Below are positions 1 through 5,555 of a DNA stretch of 5,873 nucleotides, piece after piece. Under the pieces are notes generated by a model. It worked only from the letters and a program-made list of their open reading frames with translations, was not told the DNA's origin and did not search any database. Position 1 is the stretch's first letter; every line of letters starts with the position of its first letter. Source of the DNA: Dehalococcoidales bacterium (GTDB lineage Bacteria > Chloroflexota > Dehalococcoidia > Dehalococcoidales > RBG-16-60-22). Where the stretch lies: positions 1 to 5,873 of the forward strand of contig JAGLTT010000053.1 in assembly GCA_023135135.1 (NCBI GenBank). The letters run 5' to 3'. A program made the position numbers and the translations under genes.

Positions 1-39
1 ATGTGCTATTCTTACGCTGTTTGGTGTAAGAGGTGAGCT

Positions 40-396
40 ATGTATTTGGTGACGCGTGAGATTGGCGGTGCTGAAACGGATGAGAAGGAGGAAACCCGGA
101 AAAATGCGCCAGATTTACAGCCGGAATACTGCCACTACCGGGATGAAGGATGCGAGTACGCCGATTCCTGCCTGGGCTGTCCGTTCCCGCATTGTCTTTA
201 CGATGAGCCGCGGGGGAGGCAGCGCTGGCTGAAAGAACTGCGTAACCGTGAGATAAACAGGCTTTTTAAAGGCGGGTGGGGAGTGAGAGAACTGGCGGGG
301 CTGTTCGGGGTGAGCCAGAGGACGATACAGAGGGCGTTGAAGAACATGCCACCGGCTTTATTACCACAGCAGAGCGAGGAACCGGCTAAACACTGA
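40..396 (+). CDS. Cys-rich helix-turn-helix protein, possible small terminase-like or regulatory protein
   Basis: This 118-residue protein has two visible parts. Residues 31-52 hold five cysteines (31, 38, 44, 47, 52), spaced C-x6-C-x5-C-x2-C-x4-C, plus His32 and His51, which suggests a small metal-binding (probably zinc) knuckle. Residues 67-101 read as a helix-turn-helix, with the turn and recognition helix around ELAGLFGVSQRTIQRALK, similar to resolvase/Hin-type or MarR-like HTH tails. The ATG at 40 follows AGAGGTGAG (29-37) at short spacing, and no other in-frame ATG precedes the conserved part. It lies 22 bp before the portal gene. A small DNA-binding protein here could be a small terminase subunit recognising the packaging site, or a late-gene regulator; the sequence does not decide. 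The first 39 bases may hold the 3' end of an upstream gene, but each forward frame stops within or just after them, so its frame cannot be chosen. Confidence 0.8.
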   Translation: MYLVTREIGGAETDEKEETRKNAPDLQPEYCHYRDEGCEYADSCLGCPFPHCLYDEPRGRQRWLKELRNREINRLFKGGWGVRELAGLFGVSQRTIQRALKNMPPALLPQQSEEPAKH

Positions 397-418
397 GGAT
401 TGTTAAGGAGAAAAGAAC

Positions 419-1807
419 ATGGCTAACGAAGCAATCAGCGCACAGTTGAACCGTCTTGACCTGGAAAGGCTCAAGAGCTATAAAGGACTACTCGATTTCT
501 ATAACGGGCTGCAGTGGGAGGGGAGAGAAAGGCGGGGTGAAAGGCGCCTGATTTTCAACTATGCCAGGGTCTTCGTGGAGAAAATAACATCGTATTTAAT
601 GGCAGGCATCAGCTTCGCGGTGGACCCCTTTGAGGACTCGGACGAGGCGAGAGACAGGGCGAGAAAGGCGGAGGCAGCTCTATATAAAGTATACGGGGAC
701 AATCAGCTGGAGCAACTCGACCTGGAGACGGAAATTGACTGCGCCGTGCTGGGGGACGCCTGCTATAAAGTCACCTGGGACGCCGCCGAGAAAAGGGTCA
801 GAGTGACGGCGCCGGATATACAGGGTATTTACGCGTGGTGCTCGGGGGACGATGTTTCCAGGGTGTGGCGTATCGCTTCCCGTTACCGGCTGTCCGCCGA
901 GGAGATCGAGCTTATCTACGGGGTAAAACCTCAGAAAAAGACGGCTATTATCGTTGAGCTGTGGACGGACAGGGATTTCGAGCTGTACCTGGACAACGCA
1001 TTACTCGAAGCCAAGCCCAATCCCTACGGCTTTATACCGTTTATCGTCTTTCCCAACCTGCGCGAGCCCAAGAAGTTCTGGGGGGTCTCCGACCTGCCGC
1101 AGATAATGGAGAGCCAGCGGGAGCTTAACCGCGCCATGAGCCAGCTGTCACGCATACTGGAGCTATCCGGAAATCCCATTGCCGTGCTGGAGAACGTGGA
1201 GGAGTCCGAGGACATCGCCATCAAGCCGGGAGCGGTGTGGAATATCCCGGAAGACGCCAAGGCCTACCTGCTCGACCTGCTGCAGGGGGGCGGCGTCAAC
1301 CTACATATTAATTATATAGACCTGATATACCGCGTCCTGCACGACCTGTCAGAGTCGCCGCGGTCGGCCTTCGGGGGCATAGAGAAGGATATGTCCGGCG
1401 TAGCCCTGGAAATAGAGCTACAGCCGCTGCTCCAGAAGGTCAGGCGGAAGAGGATTATCCGGACGGCAGCGTATAACCGCCGCGACGAGATGATTCTCAA
1501 GATACTGGAGAAGTATAAAGGAGAGGACTTCGGGGATAACCAGCTGCGGGTAGTGTGGGGGCCGGTGCTGCCCAAGGACATGGAGAGAAAGGTGGGTAGC
1601 GAGCAGGTCATGGTGCAGACTGGGATACACTCCCGGAGGACGGCCATGGACGAGGTCGGCGTGCGCGACCCCGACTACGAGTTCGCACGGTGGCTGGAAG
1701 AAAGGGAGTCCATTCTCAAGATGAATAAAGAGCTTAATGCCAAATCCGGCAGGGGTGGAGCGAGAGAGGGAGATGTGTCGTCCCGGGCGGAAGGCATTGG
1801 GGAGTAA
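419..1807 (+). CDS. Phage portal protein (SPP1 gp6-like superfamily)
   Basis: The portal is the dodecameric ring at one capsid vertex through which DNA is packaged and ejected; it also docks the terminase and the head-tail adaptor. The 462 residues fit a compact portal. Visible hallmarks are an N-terminal helical region with the FNYARVFVEKITSYLMAG segment (46-63), a beta-rich wing region (about 105-215) with the GFIPFIVFPN turn (204-213), a helical stem/clip region led by WGVSDLPQIMESQRELNRAM (221-240), the SGVALEIELQPLL helix (326-338) followed by a basic stretch (340-348), and a C-terminal region with TGIHSRRTAMDEVGVRDP (401-418), a segment common near the end of such portals. The last 20 residues are Gly/Arg-rich and probably disordered. 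The start is set by AAGGAG at 405-410, 8 nt before the ATG. The family assignment rests on recognised motifs, not on a search. Confidence 0.93.
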   Translation: MANEAISAQLNRLDLERLKSYKGLLDFYNGLQWEGRERRGERRLIFNYARVFVEKITSYLMAGISFAVDPFEDSDEARDRARKAEAALYKVYGDNQLEQLDLETEIDCAVLGDACYKVTWDAAEKRVRVTAPDIQGIYAWCSGDDVSRVWRIASRYRLSAEEIELIYGVKPQKKTAIIVELWTDRDFELYLDNALLEAKPNPYGFIPFIVFPNLREPKKFWGVSDLPQIMESQRELNRAMSQLSRILELSGNPIAVLENVEESEDIAIKPGAVWNIPEDAKAYLLDLLQGGGVNLHINYIDLIYRVLHDLSESPRSAFGGIEKDMSGVALEIELQPLLQKVRRKRIIRTAAYNRRDEMILKILEKYKGEDFGDNQLRVVWGPVLPKDMERKVGSEQVMVQTGIHSRRTAMDEVGVRDPDYEFARWLEERESILKMNKELNAKSGRGGAREGDVSSRAEGIGE

Positions 1808-1809
1808 TC

Positions 1810-1815
1810 AGGAGG
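1810..1815 (+). promoter_or_regulatory. Ribosome binding site with tandem ATG starts
   Basis: AGGAGG at 1810-1815 sits only 1 nt before the ATG at 1817 and 4 nt before the adjacent in-frame ATG at 1820. The second ATG is therefore the more plausible start, although its spacing is also short. The portal stop codon (1805-1807) is only a few bases upstream, so translational coupling may help. Confidence 0.6.
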
Positions 1816-1816
1816 A

Positions 1817-2314
1817 ATGATGGTTACGGAAAAAGAACAGGGCAAAAATAACGAGGTCGAGGCGGACGGAGACGAAAACGAAAACCTCGAACAGGGGAAC
1901 GAATCGCTTACCCGTGAGCTTGAGTCCCGCGACGCAACCATTATAAGGCTGGAGCAGGCGCTGGCGACGAAAGACAGCGAAATAACCGCGTTAAAGCAGT
2001 CGCTGGACGATGCGGAGCAGACACTGGACGAGCTCGGTAAGGCCTTACCGCAGGCGGTAGCCGCTTATAAGGAACTCGTAGTCCAGGCGAACCCCGGCAT
2101 CCTGACCGAGCTGATAACCGGTGATTCCATCGAGAAAGTTAACGAGTCGCTGAAGAACGCCCGGGCGCTCATGGAAAGAGTCAGGCAGGAAATGGAGGCG
2201 GAAGCGGCGAAAACGAGAGTGCCTGCCGGCGCCCCGCAGAGGGCGCCATTAGACCTGTCGTCGCTCTCAGCCCGGGAAAAAATACAATACGCAATAGGAG
2301 GTTCTTCGTCCTGA
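1817..2314 (+). CDS. Coiled-coil acidic protein, probable capsid scaffolding protein
   Basis: This 165-residue protein is strongly charged. Residues 4-28 are acidic and probably disordered, and residues 29-75 have regular leucine/isoleucine spacing typical of a coiled coil. A second helical region (about 92-130) contains NPGILTELITGDSIEKVNES and a further heptad-like helix. A Pro/Ala linker (136-145) leads to a short C-terminal helix, LSSLSAREKIQYAI (147-160). Position between portal and major capsid protein, small size and helix-rich architecture match scaffolding proteins, which guide coat assembly and then leave the head. No protease motif is visible. The translation could begin at 1817 or, more likely, 1820. 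The last residues (GGSSS) lie next to the dispersed repeats, and the DNA encoding them resembles repeat sequence, so the C-terminus may have been altered. The scaffold role is inferred from position and architecture. Confidence 0.75.
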   Translation: MMVTEKEQGKNNEVEADGDENENLEQGNESLTRELESRDATIIRLEQALATKDSEITALKQSLDDAEQTLDELGKALPQAVAAYKELVVQANPGILTELITGDSIEKVNESLKNARALMERVRQEMEAEAAKTRVPAGAPQRAPLDLSSLSAREKIQYAIGGSSS

Positions 2315-2337
2315 CGTGAGTGTGCGGGCAGAGTGAG

Positions 2338-2366
2338 CGGATTGCTTCGCTTCGCTCGCAATGACA
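2338..2366 (+). repeat. Dispersed repeat unit A
   Basis: This unit begins CGGATTGCTTCGC, has ATTGC at 2341-2345 pairing with GCAAT at 2358-2362, and ends in AATGACA (2360-2366). Its first 13 bases are identical to those of the unit at 2421. The reverse strand reads as the familiar spurious peptide containing RAKRSNP or CERSEAI. Confidence 0.85.
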
Positions 2367-2373
2367 GAGGGTG

Positions 2374-2401
2374 CTGGATTCCGGCCTGCGCCGGAATGAC
2401 A
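2374..2401 (+). repeat. Dispersed repeat unit B, perfect 8-bp hairpin
   Basis: ATTCCGGC (2378-2385) and GCCGGAAT (2390-2397) form a perfect 8-bp stem with a CTGC loop, followed by the shared AATGACA end (2395-2401). The reverse strand gives the well-known spurious peptide VIPAQAGIQ. Confidence 0.9.
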
Positions 2402-2420
2402 GGTGAGTGAGAGGGGTGGA

Positions 2421-2460
2421 CGGATTGCTTCGCCCCGATTCCATCGGGGTCAGAATGACA
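2421..2460 (+). repeat. Dispersed repeat unit C, perfect 7-bp hairpin
   Basis: It opens with the same 13 bases as unit A (2421-2433). CCCCGAT (2433-2439) pairs perfectly with ATCGGGG (2443-2449) across a 3-nt loop. It ends in AATGACA (2454-2460). Confidence 0.85.
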
Positions 2461-2471
2461 AATCTGTGATA

Positions 2472-2518
2472 GAGATTGCCACGTCATCCCGATAAAATCG
2501 GGACTACTCGCAATGACA
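2472..2518 (+). repeat. Dispersed repeat unit D, nested hairpin
   Basis: An outer ATTGC (2475-2479) and GCAAT (2510-2514) pair encloses an inner perfect stem, CCCGAT (2488-2493) with ATCGGG (2497-2502), around an AAA loop. The unit ends in AATGACA (2512-2518). It looks like a unit-A-type frame carrying a unit-C-type core. Confidence 0.85.
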
Positions 2519-2544
2519 GGGGGAAGGCTTTCCCCGCAATGACA
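2519..2544 (+). repeat. Dispersed repeat unit E, 6-bp hairpin
   Basis: GGGGAA (2520-2525) pairs with TTCCCC (2530-2535) across a GGCT loop, followed by GCAATGACA with the shared end at 2538-2544. It directly abuts unit D. Confidence 0.8.
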
Positions 2545-2577
2545 ACGGAAAAAATAAATACAGGAGGAAAATAAATA

Positions 2578-3501
2578 ATGGCTTTAACATTAGAAGAGGC
2601 AGCCAAGCTGTCCAACGATATGCTGATGCAGGGGGTGGTGGAGACCATCGTCAAGGACTCGCCGGTGCTCCAGCAGCTGCCCTTTATCGAAATCGTAGGC
2701 AACGGGCTGACCTACAACCAGGAAAAGACCCTGCCCAGCATCGATTTTTACGATGTCGGAGATACCTGGGCAGAGTCTACACCGACTTTCGAGCAGATTA
2801 CTGCCAACCTGAAAATCATGGGCGGTGACGCCGACGTGGACAACTTTCTCAAGTCCACCCGCAGCAATGTCCAGGACCTGGAGGCGGCGGTAATCGAACT
2901 GAAAGCCAAGGCGCTCAGAGATAAGTTCGAAGAAGCTTATATCTACGGGGATTCCGGCACCAACGCCAAGCAGTTCGACGGCCTGAGGACGCTCATCGAT
3001 ACCGAGAGCGCCGGCGACCAGGTAATCGCCATGAGCGCTACCGGTGCTGCGCTGACGCTGAATAAGCTGGATGAGCTTATCGACGCCGTCAAGGGCGGCA
3101 AGCCCGACATGCTCCTGATGAGTCGCCGCTCACGGCGCAAGATAAACGCCCTGGTCAGGGCGGCCGGCGGTGTTATGGCTGAGACCGACCGTGACAAATG
3201 GGGCAACTTCGTGCAGCTCTGGGACGGCGTACCTATCGGTACGAATGACTGGATACTGGATACCCACACCGTGGCTTCAAGCCTGGAGACAGGCACTACC
3301 GGCGGCACCTGCTCCACGATATACGCCATGCAGCTCGGGGAGGGGGCCCTCTGCGGACTGACCAGCCCGGGGCACCTGCAGGCGGAGCCTGTCGGCCCGC
3401 TGGAGGACAAAGACGCCTCGCGGACCAGGGTCAAGTGGTATGTATCGCTGGCACTTTTCTCGTCCATTAAGGCGGCGGCATTAATCGGCGTCAAGGACTA
3501 A
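2578..3501 (+). CDS. Major capsid protein (HK97-fold)
   Basis: This 307-residue protein is the probable coat subunit that forms the icosahedral shell. The N-terminus has a helical start (LEEAAKLSNDMLMQGVVETIVKDSPVL, 5-31), then a beta-rich E-loop-like region (about 37-72). A long helix (about 97-120), the spine-helix position of the fold, is followed by the GD (124-125) and FDGL (133-136) signature seen in many HK97-fold coats. DMLLMSRRSRRKI (177-189) fits an A-domain strand and helix, WDGVPIGTNDWI (215-226) is a typical coat-protein turn, and the C-terminus ends in a beta-rich VKWYVSLALFSSIKAAALIGV segment split across 285-305. There is no long N-terminal delta domain, consistent with a separate scaffold. 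AGGAGG (2562-2567) supports the ATG. Fold assignment is by motif and context; linkage to a specific coat subfamily is not claimed. Confidence 0.9.
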   Translation: MALTLEEAAKLSNDMLMQGVVETIVKDSPVLQQLPFIEIVGNGLTYNQEKTLPSIDFYDVGDTWAESTPTFEQITANLKIMGGDADVDNFLKSTRSNVQDLEAAVIELKAKALRDKFEEAYIYGDSGTNAKQFDGLRTLIDTESAGDQVIAMSATGAALTLNKLDELIDAVKGGKPDMLLMSRRSRRKINALVRAAGGVMAETDRDKWGNFVQLWDGVPIGTNDWILDTHTVASSLETGTTGGTCSTIYAMQLGEGALCGLTSPGHLQAEPVGPLEDKDASRTRVKWYVSLALFSSIKAAALIGVKD

Positions 3502-3523
3502 AAACTTAACATAATGATAGACA

Positions 3524-3545
3524 GGGGGAGGGAACTCCCTCCCCC
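3524..3545 (+). other. Strong GC-rich hairpin after the capsid gene
   Basis: GGGGGAGGG (3524-3532) pairs perfectly with CCCTCCCCC (3537-3545), giving 9 bp around an AACT loop. Only two T residues follow, so it is not a classical intrinsic terminator. It lies 22 bp after the capsid stop and 5 bp before the next GGAGG (3551-3555). It could act as a partial terminator, an mRNA 3'-end stabiliser for the abundant capsid message, or a brake on the next gene. Confidence 0.65.
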
Positions 3546-3561
3546 TTACGGGAGGTAAATT

Positions 3562-4026
3562 ATGGTACTGGCAGTAGTAGAACACATCGAGCACCCCTTT
3601 GCCAGGGGCAACCTGACGGCAGACGGAGTGCAGTGGAGCGCCGAGCACACAACCTCCACCGACGACTACGAAGAGGTAGAGAGCGTGGCGATTGCTCCGC
3701 CGGCCTTGGGCAATGTGCTTGAGTACGAGTTCGGGCTTACCTGCGCGGTAAAGTCCAGCGGCGCCACCGAGTCCGTCCTTTTCAAGTGGCAGGCGCGTAA
3801 CCAGGGCGGCACCTGGGTTGACCTTCATGACGAGGTAACTTACCCGGCCAACGCATCCACCTATAACGAATACACCTACAGCGGACGCTTCAAACCGGTG
3901 GCAGACTTCAATTCGATACCTTTCGAAATACGGCTGATGGTGAAGTCGGGGGGTGCCGGCGGTGAGAATGCCACCGGTAAGACCAAGAATTCCAGCTACG
4001 TTAAGGTAGCCTATTCGGCGTCGTGA
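3562..4026 (+). CDS. Small beta-rich protein, possible capsid decoration protein
   Basis: I do not recognise a named family for this 154-residue protein. Its pattern is almost entirely alternating hydrophobic/polar strands: 53-63, 70-79, 84-93, 101-110, 120-128 and 145-153, separated by Gly/Ser/Asn-rich turns, which suggests a single beta-sandwich domain. There is no signal peptide, membrane segment or long helix. GGAGG (3551-3555) is 6 nt before the ATG. Its place right after the coat gene is the usual place for a head decoration or cement protein, or for a head-fibre base. The strong hairpin in front may set its level relative to the coat protein. Decoration is inferred from position only; a tail or neck protein remains possible. 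Confidence 0.7.
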   Translation: MVLAVVEHIEHPFARGNLTADGVQWSAEHTTSTDDYEEVESVAIAPPALGNVLEYEFGLTCAVKSSGATESVLFKWQARNQGGTWVDLHDEVTYPANASTYNEYTYSGRFKPVADFNSIPFEIRLMVKSGGAGGENATGKTKNSSYVKVAYSAS

Positions 4027-4030
4027 GGTG
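4025..4030 (+). promoter_or_regulatory. Ribosome binding site choosing ATG 4035 for the LamG gene
   Basis: GAGGTG at 4025-4030 overlaps the stop of the preceding gene (4024-4026) and is 4 nt before ATG 4035. This favours ATG 4035 over the in-frame GTG at 4023, which has no upstream Shine-Dalgarno sequence at a suitable distance. Confidence 0.6.
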
Positions 4031-4034
4031 TGCC

Positions 4035-4673
4035 ATGAACTTTGTCTTTGATAAAAGCCTGGTGCTTTATCTGCCTTTATACCGGCCCGATGGCAGTTCG
4101 TTCATGTCCAGGGATGCCTGCGGACACCTCTGCACGGTTACTGGTGCTGCTTGGAGGCAGAAGAGCAGATACTTTGACGGTACGGACGATAGCATCAACT
4201 GCGGGAATAACACGGTACTGGATATAACCAATAACTACACGATTGAGCTTTGGCTGTGTCTTGATAACATAACTGGCTGGAAAGATGTAATTTGCAAAAG
4301 ACCGGCAACAAATGATGAGGGCTATGTTCTGTTGTTCGCCAACGGTTCTTCGGCACCAGTTTTATATCACTATATCACTGCTTGGACAGGGACGGCCTGC
4401 GACACATCAATTGCTCTAAAGGAATTCACACATATTGTGGTTATAAAGAATGGAACGTCAGTAACTTACTTTCTTAACGGTGGGCAAAGGAATACGGTTA
4501 CCATAAGTGGAACACCTACCACTACTAACGCTGACTTGATAATTGGCAGGTGGATGCAGGGGGCAGCAAACCCATTTGCGGGAATGATTGGTGAAGTCAG
4601 GATGTATAGCCGAGCCCTAACCCCGCAAGAAATTCAGCACAACTATCTGGCTACAAAATGGAGGTATCAATGA
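4035..4673 (+). CDS. LamG-like jellyroll (concanavalin A-like lectin) protein
   Basis: From ATG 4035 the product has 212 residues and is essentially one LamG/concanavalin-A-like domain. Signatures are LVLYLPL (9-15), the YFDGTDDSINCG segment (46-57), YTIELWLCL (68-76), FTHIVVIKNGTSVTYFLNG (131-149), and the closing IGEVRMYSRALTPQEIQHNY (185-204), a classic end of these domains. Such domains often bind carbohydrate or surface glycans. There is no signal peptide, which fits a particle component. Between the coat and adaptor genes it is best read as a head-surface or fibre adhesin. Its base composition is odd: about 43% GC across 4201-4560 by manual count, against about 57% or more in sampled capsid lines, while its first ~100 bases are GC-rich like the neighbours. 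This suggests transfer or recombination. An in-frame GTG at 4023 would add four residues. Its stop overlaps the next start (ATGA at 4670-4673). Confidence 0.87.
   Translation: MNFVFDKSLVLYLPLYRPDGSSFMSRDACGHLCTVTGAAWRQKSRYFDGTDDSINCGNNTVLDITNNYTIELWLCLDNITGWKDVICKRPATNDEGYVLLFANGSSAPVLYHYITAWTGTACDTSIALKEFTHIVVIKNGTSVTYFLNGGQRNTVTISGTPTTTNADLIIGRWMQGAANPFAGMIGEVRMYSRALTPQEIQHNYLATKWRYQ
4660..4665 (+). promoter_or_regulatory. Ribosome binding site choosing ATG 4670
   Basis: GGAGGT at 4660-4665 lies inside the end of the LamG gene, 4 nt before ATG 4670. The upstream ATG at 4658 overlaps this Shine-Dalgarno sequence itself and so cannot use it. Confidence 0.65.
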
Positions 4674-4882
4674 AGTACAGAGTAAGAGTGGATTTGAGCT
4701 TTGACAGCGAGGCTGATGCCCGGTCCTTATTGGATTATACTAAGACTCTGACTGGTAAGGCGGTCAGCACCAACGAAGGCGAGGTCAATGAGGAAATTTC
4801 GTTCTGTGAGCTGGAGTTATGCCGGCACGATGAGGGTTTGCCCTGCACCAGGCTGGATAGACTGGAAGTAAGAAAGCTGTAA
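4670..4882 (+). CDS. Small protein of unknown function
   Basis: The product is 70 residues from ATG 4670; an upstream ATG at 4658 would add four. I do not recognise it. The visible pattern is a strand (KYRVRVDLSF, 2-11), a helix (SEADARSLLDYTKTLT, 12-27), then further strands (EEISFCELELCRHD, 40-53, and RLEVRKL at the end), a compact alpha/beta fold. Three cysteines occur (46, 51 and in the PCTR segment) but without a clear metal-site spacing. The start overlaps the stop of the LamG gene by ATGA, so the two are likely translationally coupled. The next gene's AAGGAG overlaps this gene's stop, so it belongs to the same operon. A structural or accessory role in the head is only inferred from position. 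Confidence 0.7.
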   Translation: MKYRVRVDLSFDSEADARSLLDYTKTLTGKAVSTNEGEVNEEISFCELELCRHDEGLPCTRLDRLEVRKL

Positions 4883-4894
4883 GGAGCGGTAATT

Positions 4895-5527
4895 ATGAAC
4901 CTGAACGATATGAGAGCCATAGTGAGGCGTGACCTGCACGACGAGGACAGCAACAACTACCGCTGGACGGACGACGAGCTGGACCGGCATATCGCTCACG
5001 CCGTTAAGGAGTTCTCCGAGCAGATACCTTATGAGCAGAAGGCGACCAAGGCCACGACATCGGGCTCAAGGGAGCTGGATATATCTACCGTAACCGACAG
5101 GGTTATGGTGGAGGCCGTGGAGTACCCGGTGGAAGAGTTCCCCAAGAGATACCAGCCCTTTTCCCTGTGGGGCGATACGCTGATTGTCCTGGGGGACGAG
5201 GTGCCCGACGGCTCCGACGCCTATATATACTATGGTAAGCTCCATAACCTTGATGGCGAAGGTTCCACCATCCCCGCACAGCATGAAGACCTGATTGCGA
5301 GCGGGGCCGGCGGCTATGCCGCGGTAGAGTGGGCGGTCTATGCGGTCAACCGGGTCAATGTCGGCGGGACGGTAACGCCGAAGGAGTTTCTCGACTGGGG
5401 CAACCAGAAGCTGAGGTATTTTCGCCAGGAGCTGAGGAGGCTGGGACGAAGAAACCGTGTCAGGGTGAGCACTCTCTACCGTCCGCACTATCCAATCGTT
5501 TCGAAAACAACCGATTACGGCCCTTAG
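4895..5527 (+). CDS. Head-tail adaptor / connector protein
   Basis: This 210-residue protein resembles phage adaptor (head completion) proteins, which form a ring beneath the portal and join head to tail. The N-terminus MRAIVRRDLHDED followed by WTDDELDRHIAHAVKEFSEQIP (24-45) is the typical opening helical pair of such adaptors. A beta-rich middle (about 58-118) contains YPVEEFPKRYQPFSLWGD (77-94) and the strand ending in AYIYYG (109-114). The C-terminal helical region includes EDLIASGAGGYAAVEWAVYA (131-150), then a basic tail, LRRLGRRNRVR (180-190), that could contact DNA or the portal. AAGGAG (4881-4886) is 8 nt before the ATG. It closes the head block and shows that tail genes should follow. 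The exact adaptor family (for example gp6/gp15-like or SU10-like) was not tested. Confidence 0.82.
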   Translation: MNLNDMRAIVRRDLHDEDSNNYRWTDDELDRHIAHAVKEFSEQIPYEQKATKATTSGSRELDISTVTDRVMVEAVEYPVEEFPKRYQPFSLWGDTLIVLGDEVPDGSDAYIYYGKLHNLDGEGSTIPAQHEDLIASGAGGYAAVEWAVYAVNRVNVGGTVTPKEFLDWGNQKLRYFRQELRRLGRRNRVRVSTLYRPHYPIVSKTTDYGP

Positions 5528-5555
5528 TGACCCGCTGTATAAGAAAGGGTGAGGC

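Larger units (their letters stand above)
2315..2577 (+). other. Intergenic spacer filled with dispersed hairpin repeats
   Basis: This 263-bp gap is the only long non-coding stretch in an otherwise compact operon. Five palindromic units (listed separately) occupy about 2338-2544, each ending in AATGACA. Only the last 33 bases look like ordinary leader sequence: an A-rich stretch followed by AGGAGG (2562-2567), 10 nt before the capsid ATG. No convincing sigma70 promoter could be found. Reverse-strand open frames across it are the usual by-product of these repeats and are not called as genes. Confidence 0.85.

Noticed and set aside
104..232. A 42-codon out-of-frame ORF within the Cys-rich HTH gene, preceded by AGAAGGAGGA
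   Set aside because: The Shine-Dalgarno-like stretch is good, but the peptide has no recognisable features and the overlapping frame carries the conserved cysteine cluster; probably chance.
2065..2487. Reverse-strand open frames of up to 140 codons across the spacer
   Set aside because: They contain the typical spurious peptides encoded by dispersed repeats (VIPAQAGIQ, RAKRSNP) and overlap the scaffold gene antisense; not genes.
2338..2544. Repeat series considered as a CRISPR array
   Set aside because: The units differ in core and length, the AATGACA ends are spaced irregularly (26-59 bp), and there are no uniform spacers or cas genes.
2943..3494. A 183-codon reverse-strand frame opposite the capsid gene
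   Set aside because: It is a shadow of the GC-rich capsid codon pattern, with Ser/Arg/Pro-rich low-quality sequence and no family resemblance.
3524..3545. Hairpin considered as a classical intrinsic terminator
   Set aside because: Only TT follows the stem and the next gene starts 17 bp later with its own ribosome binding site, so full termination is unlikely.
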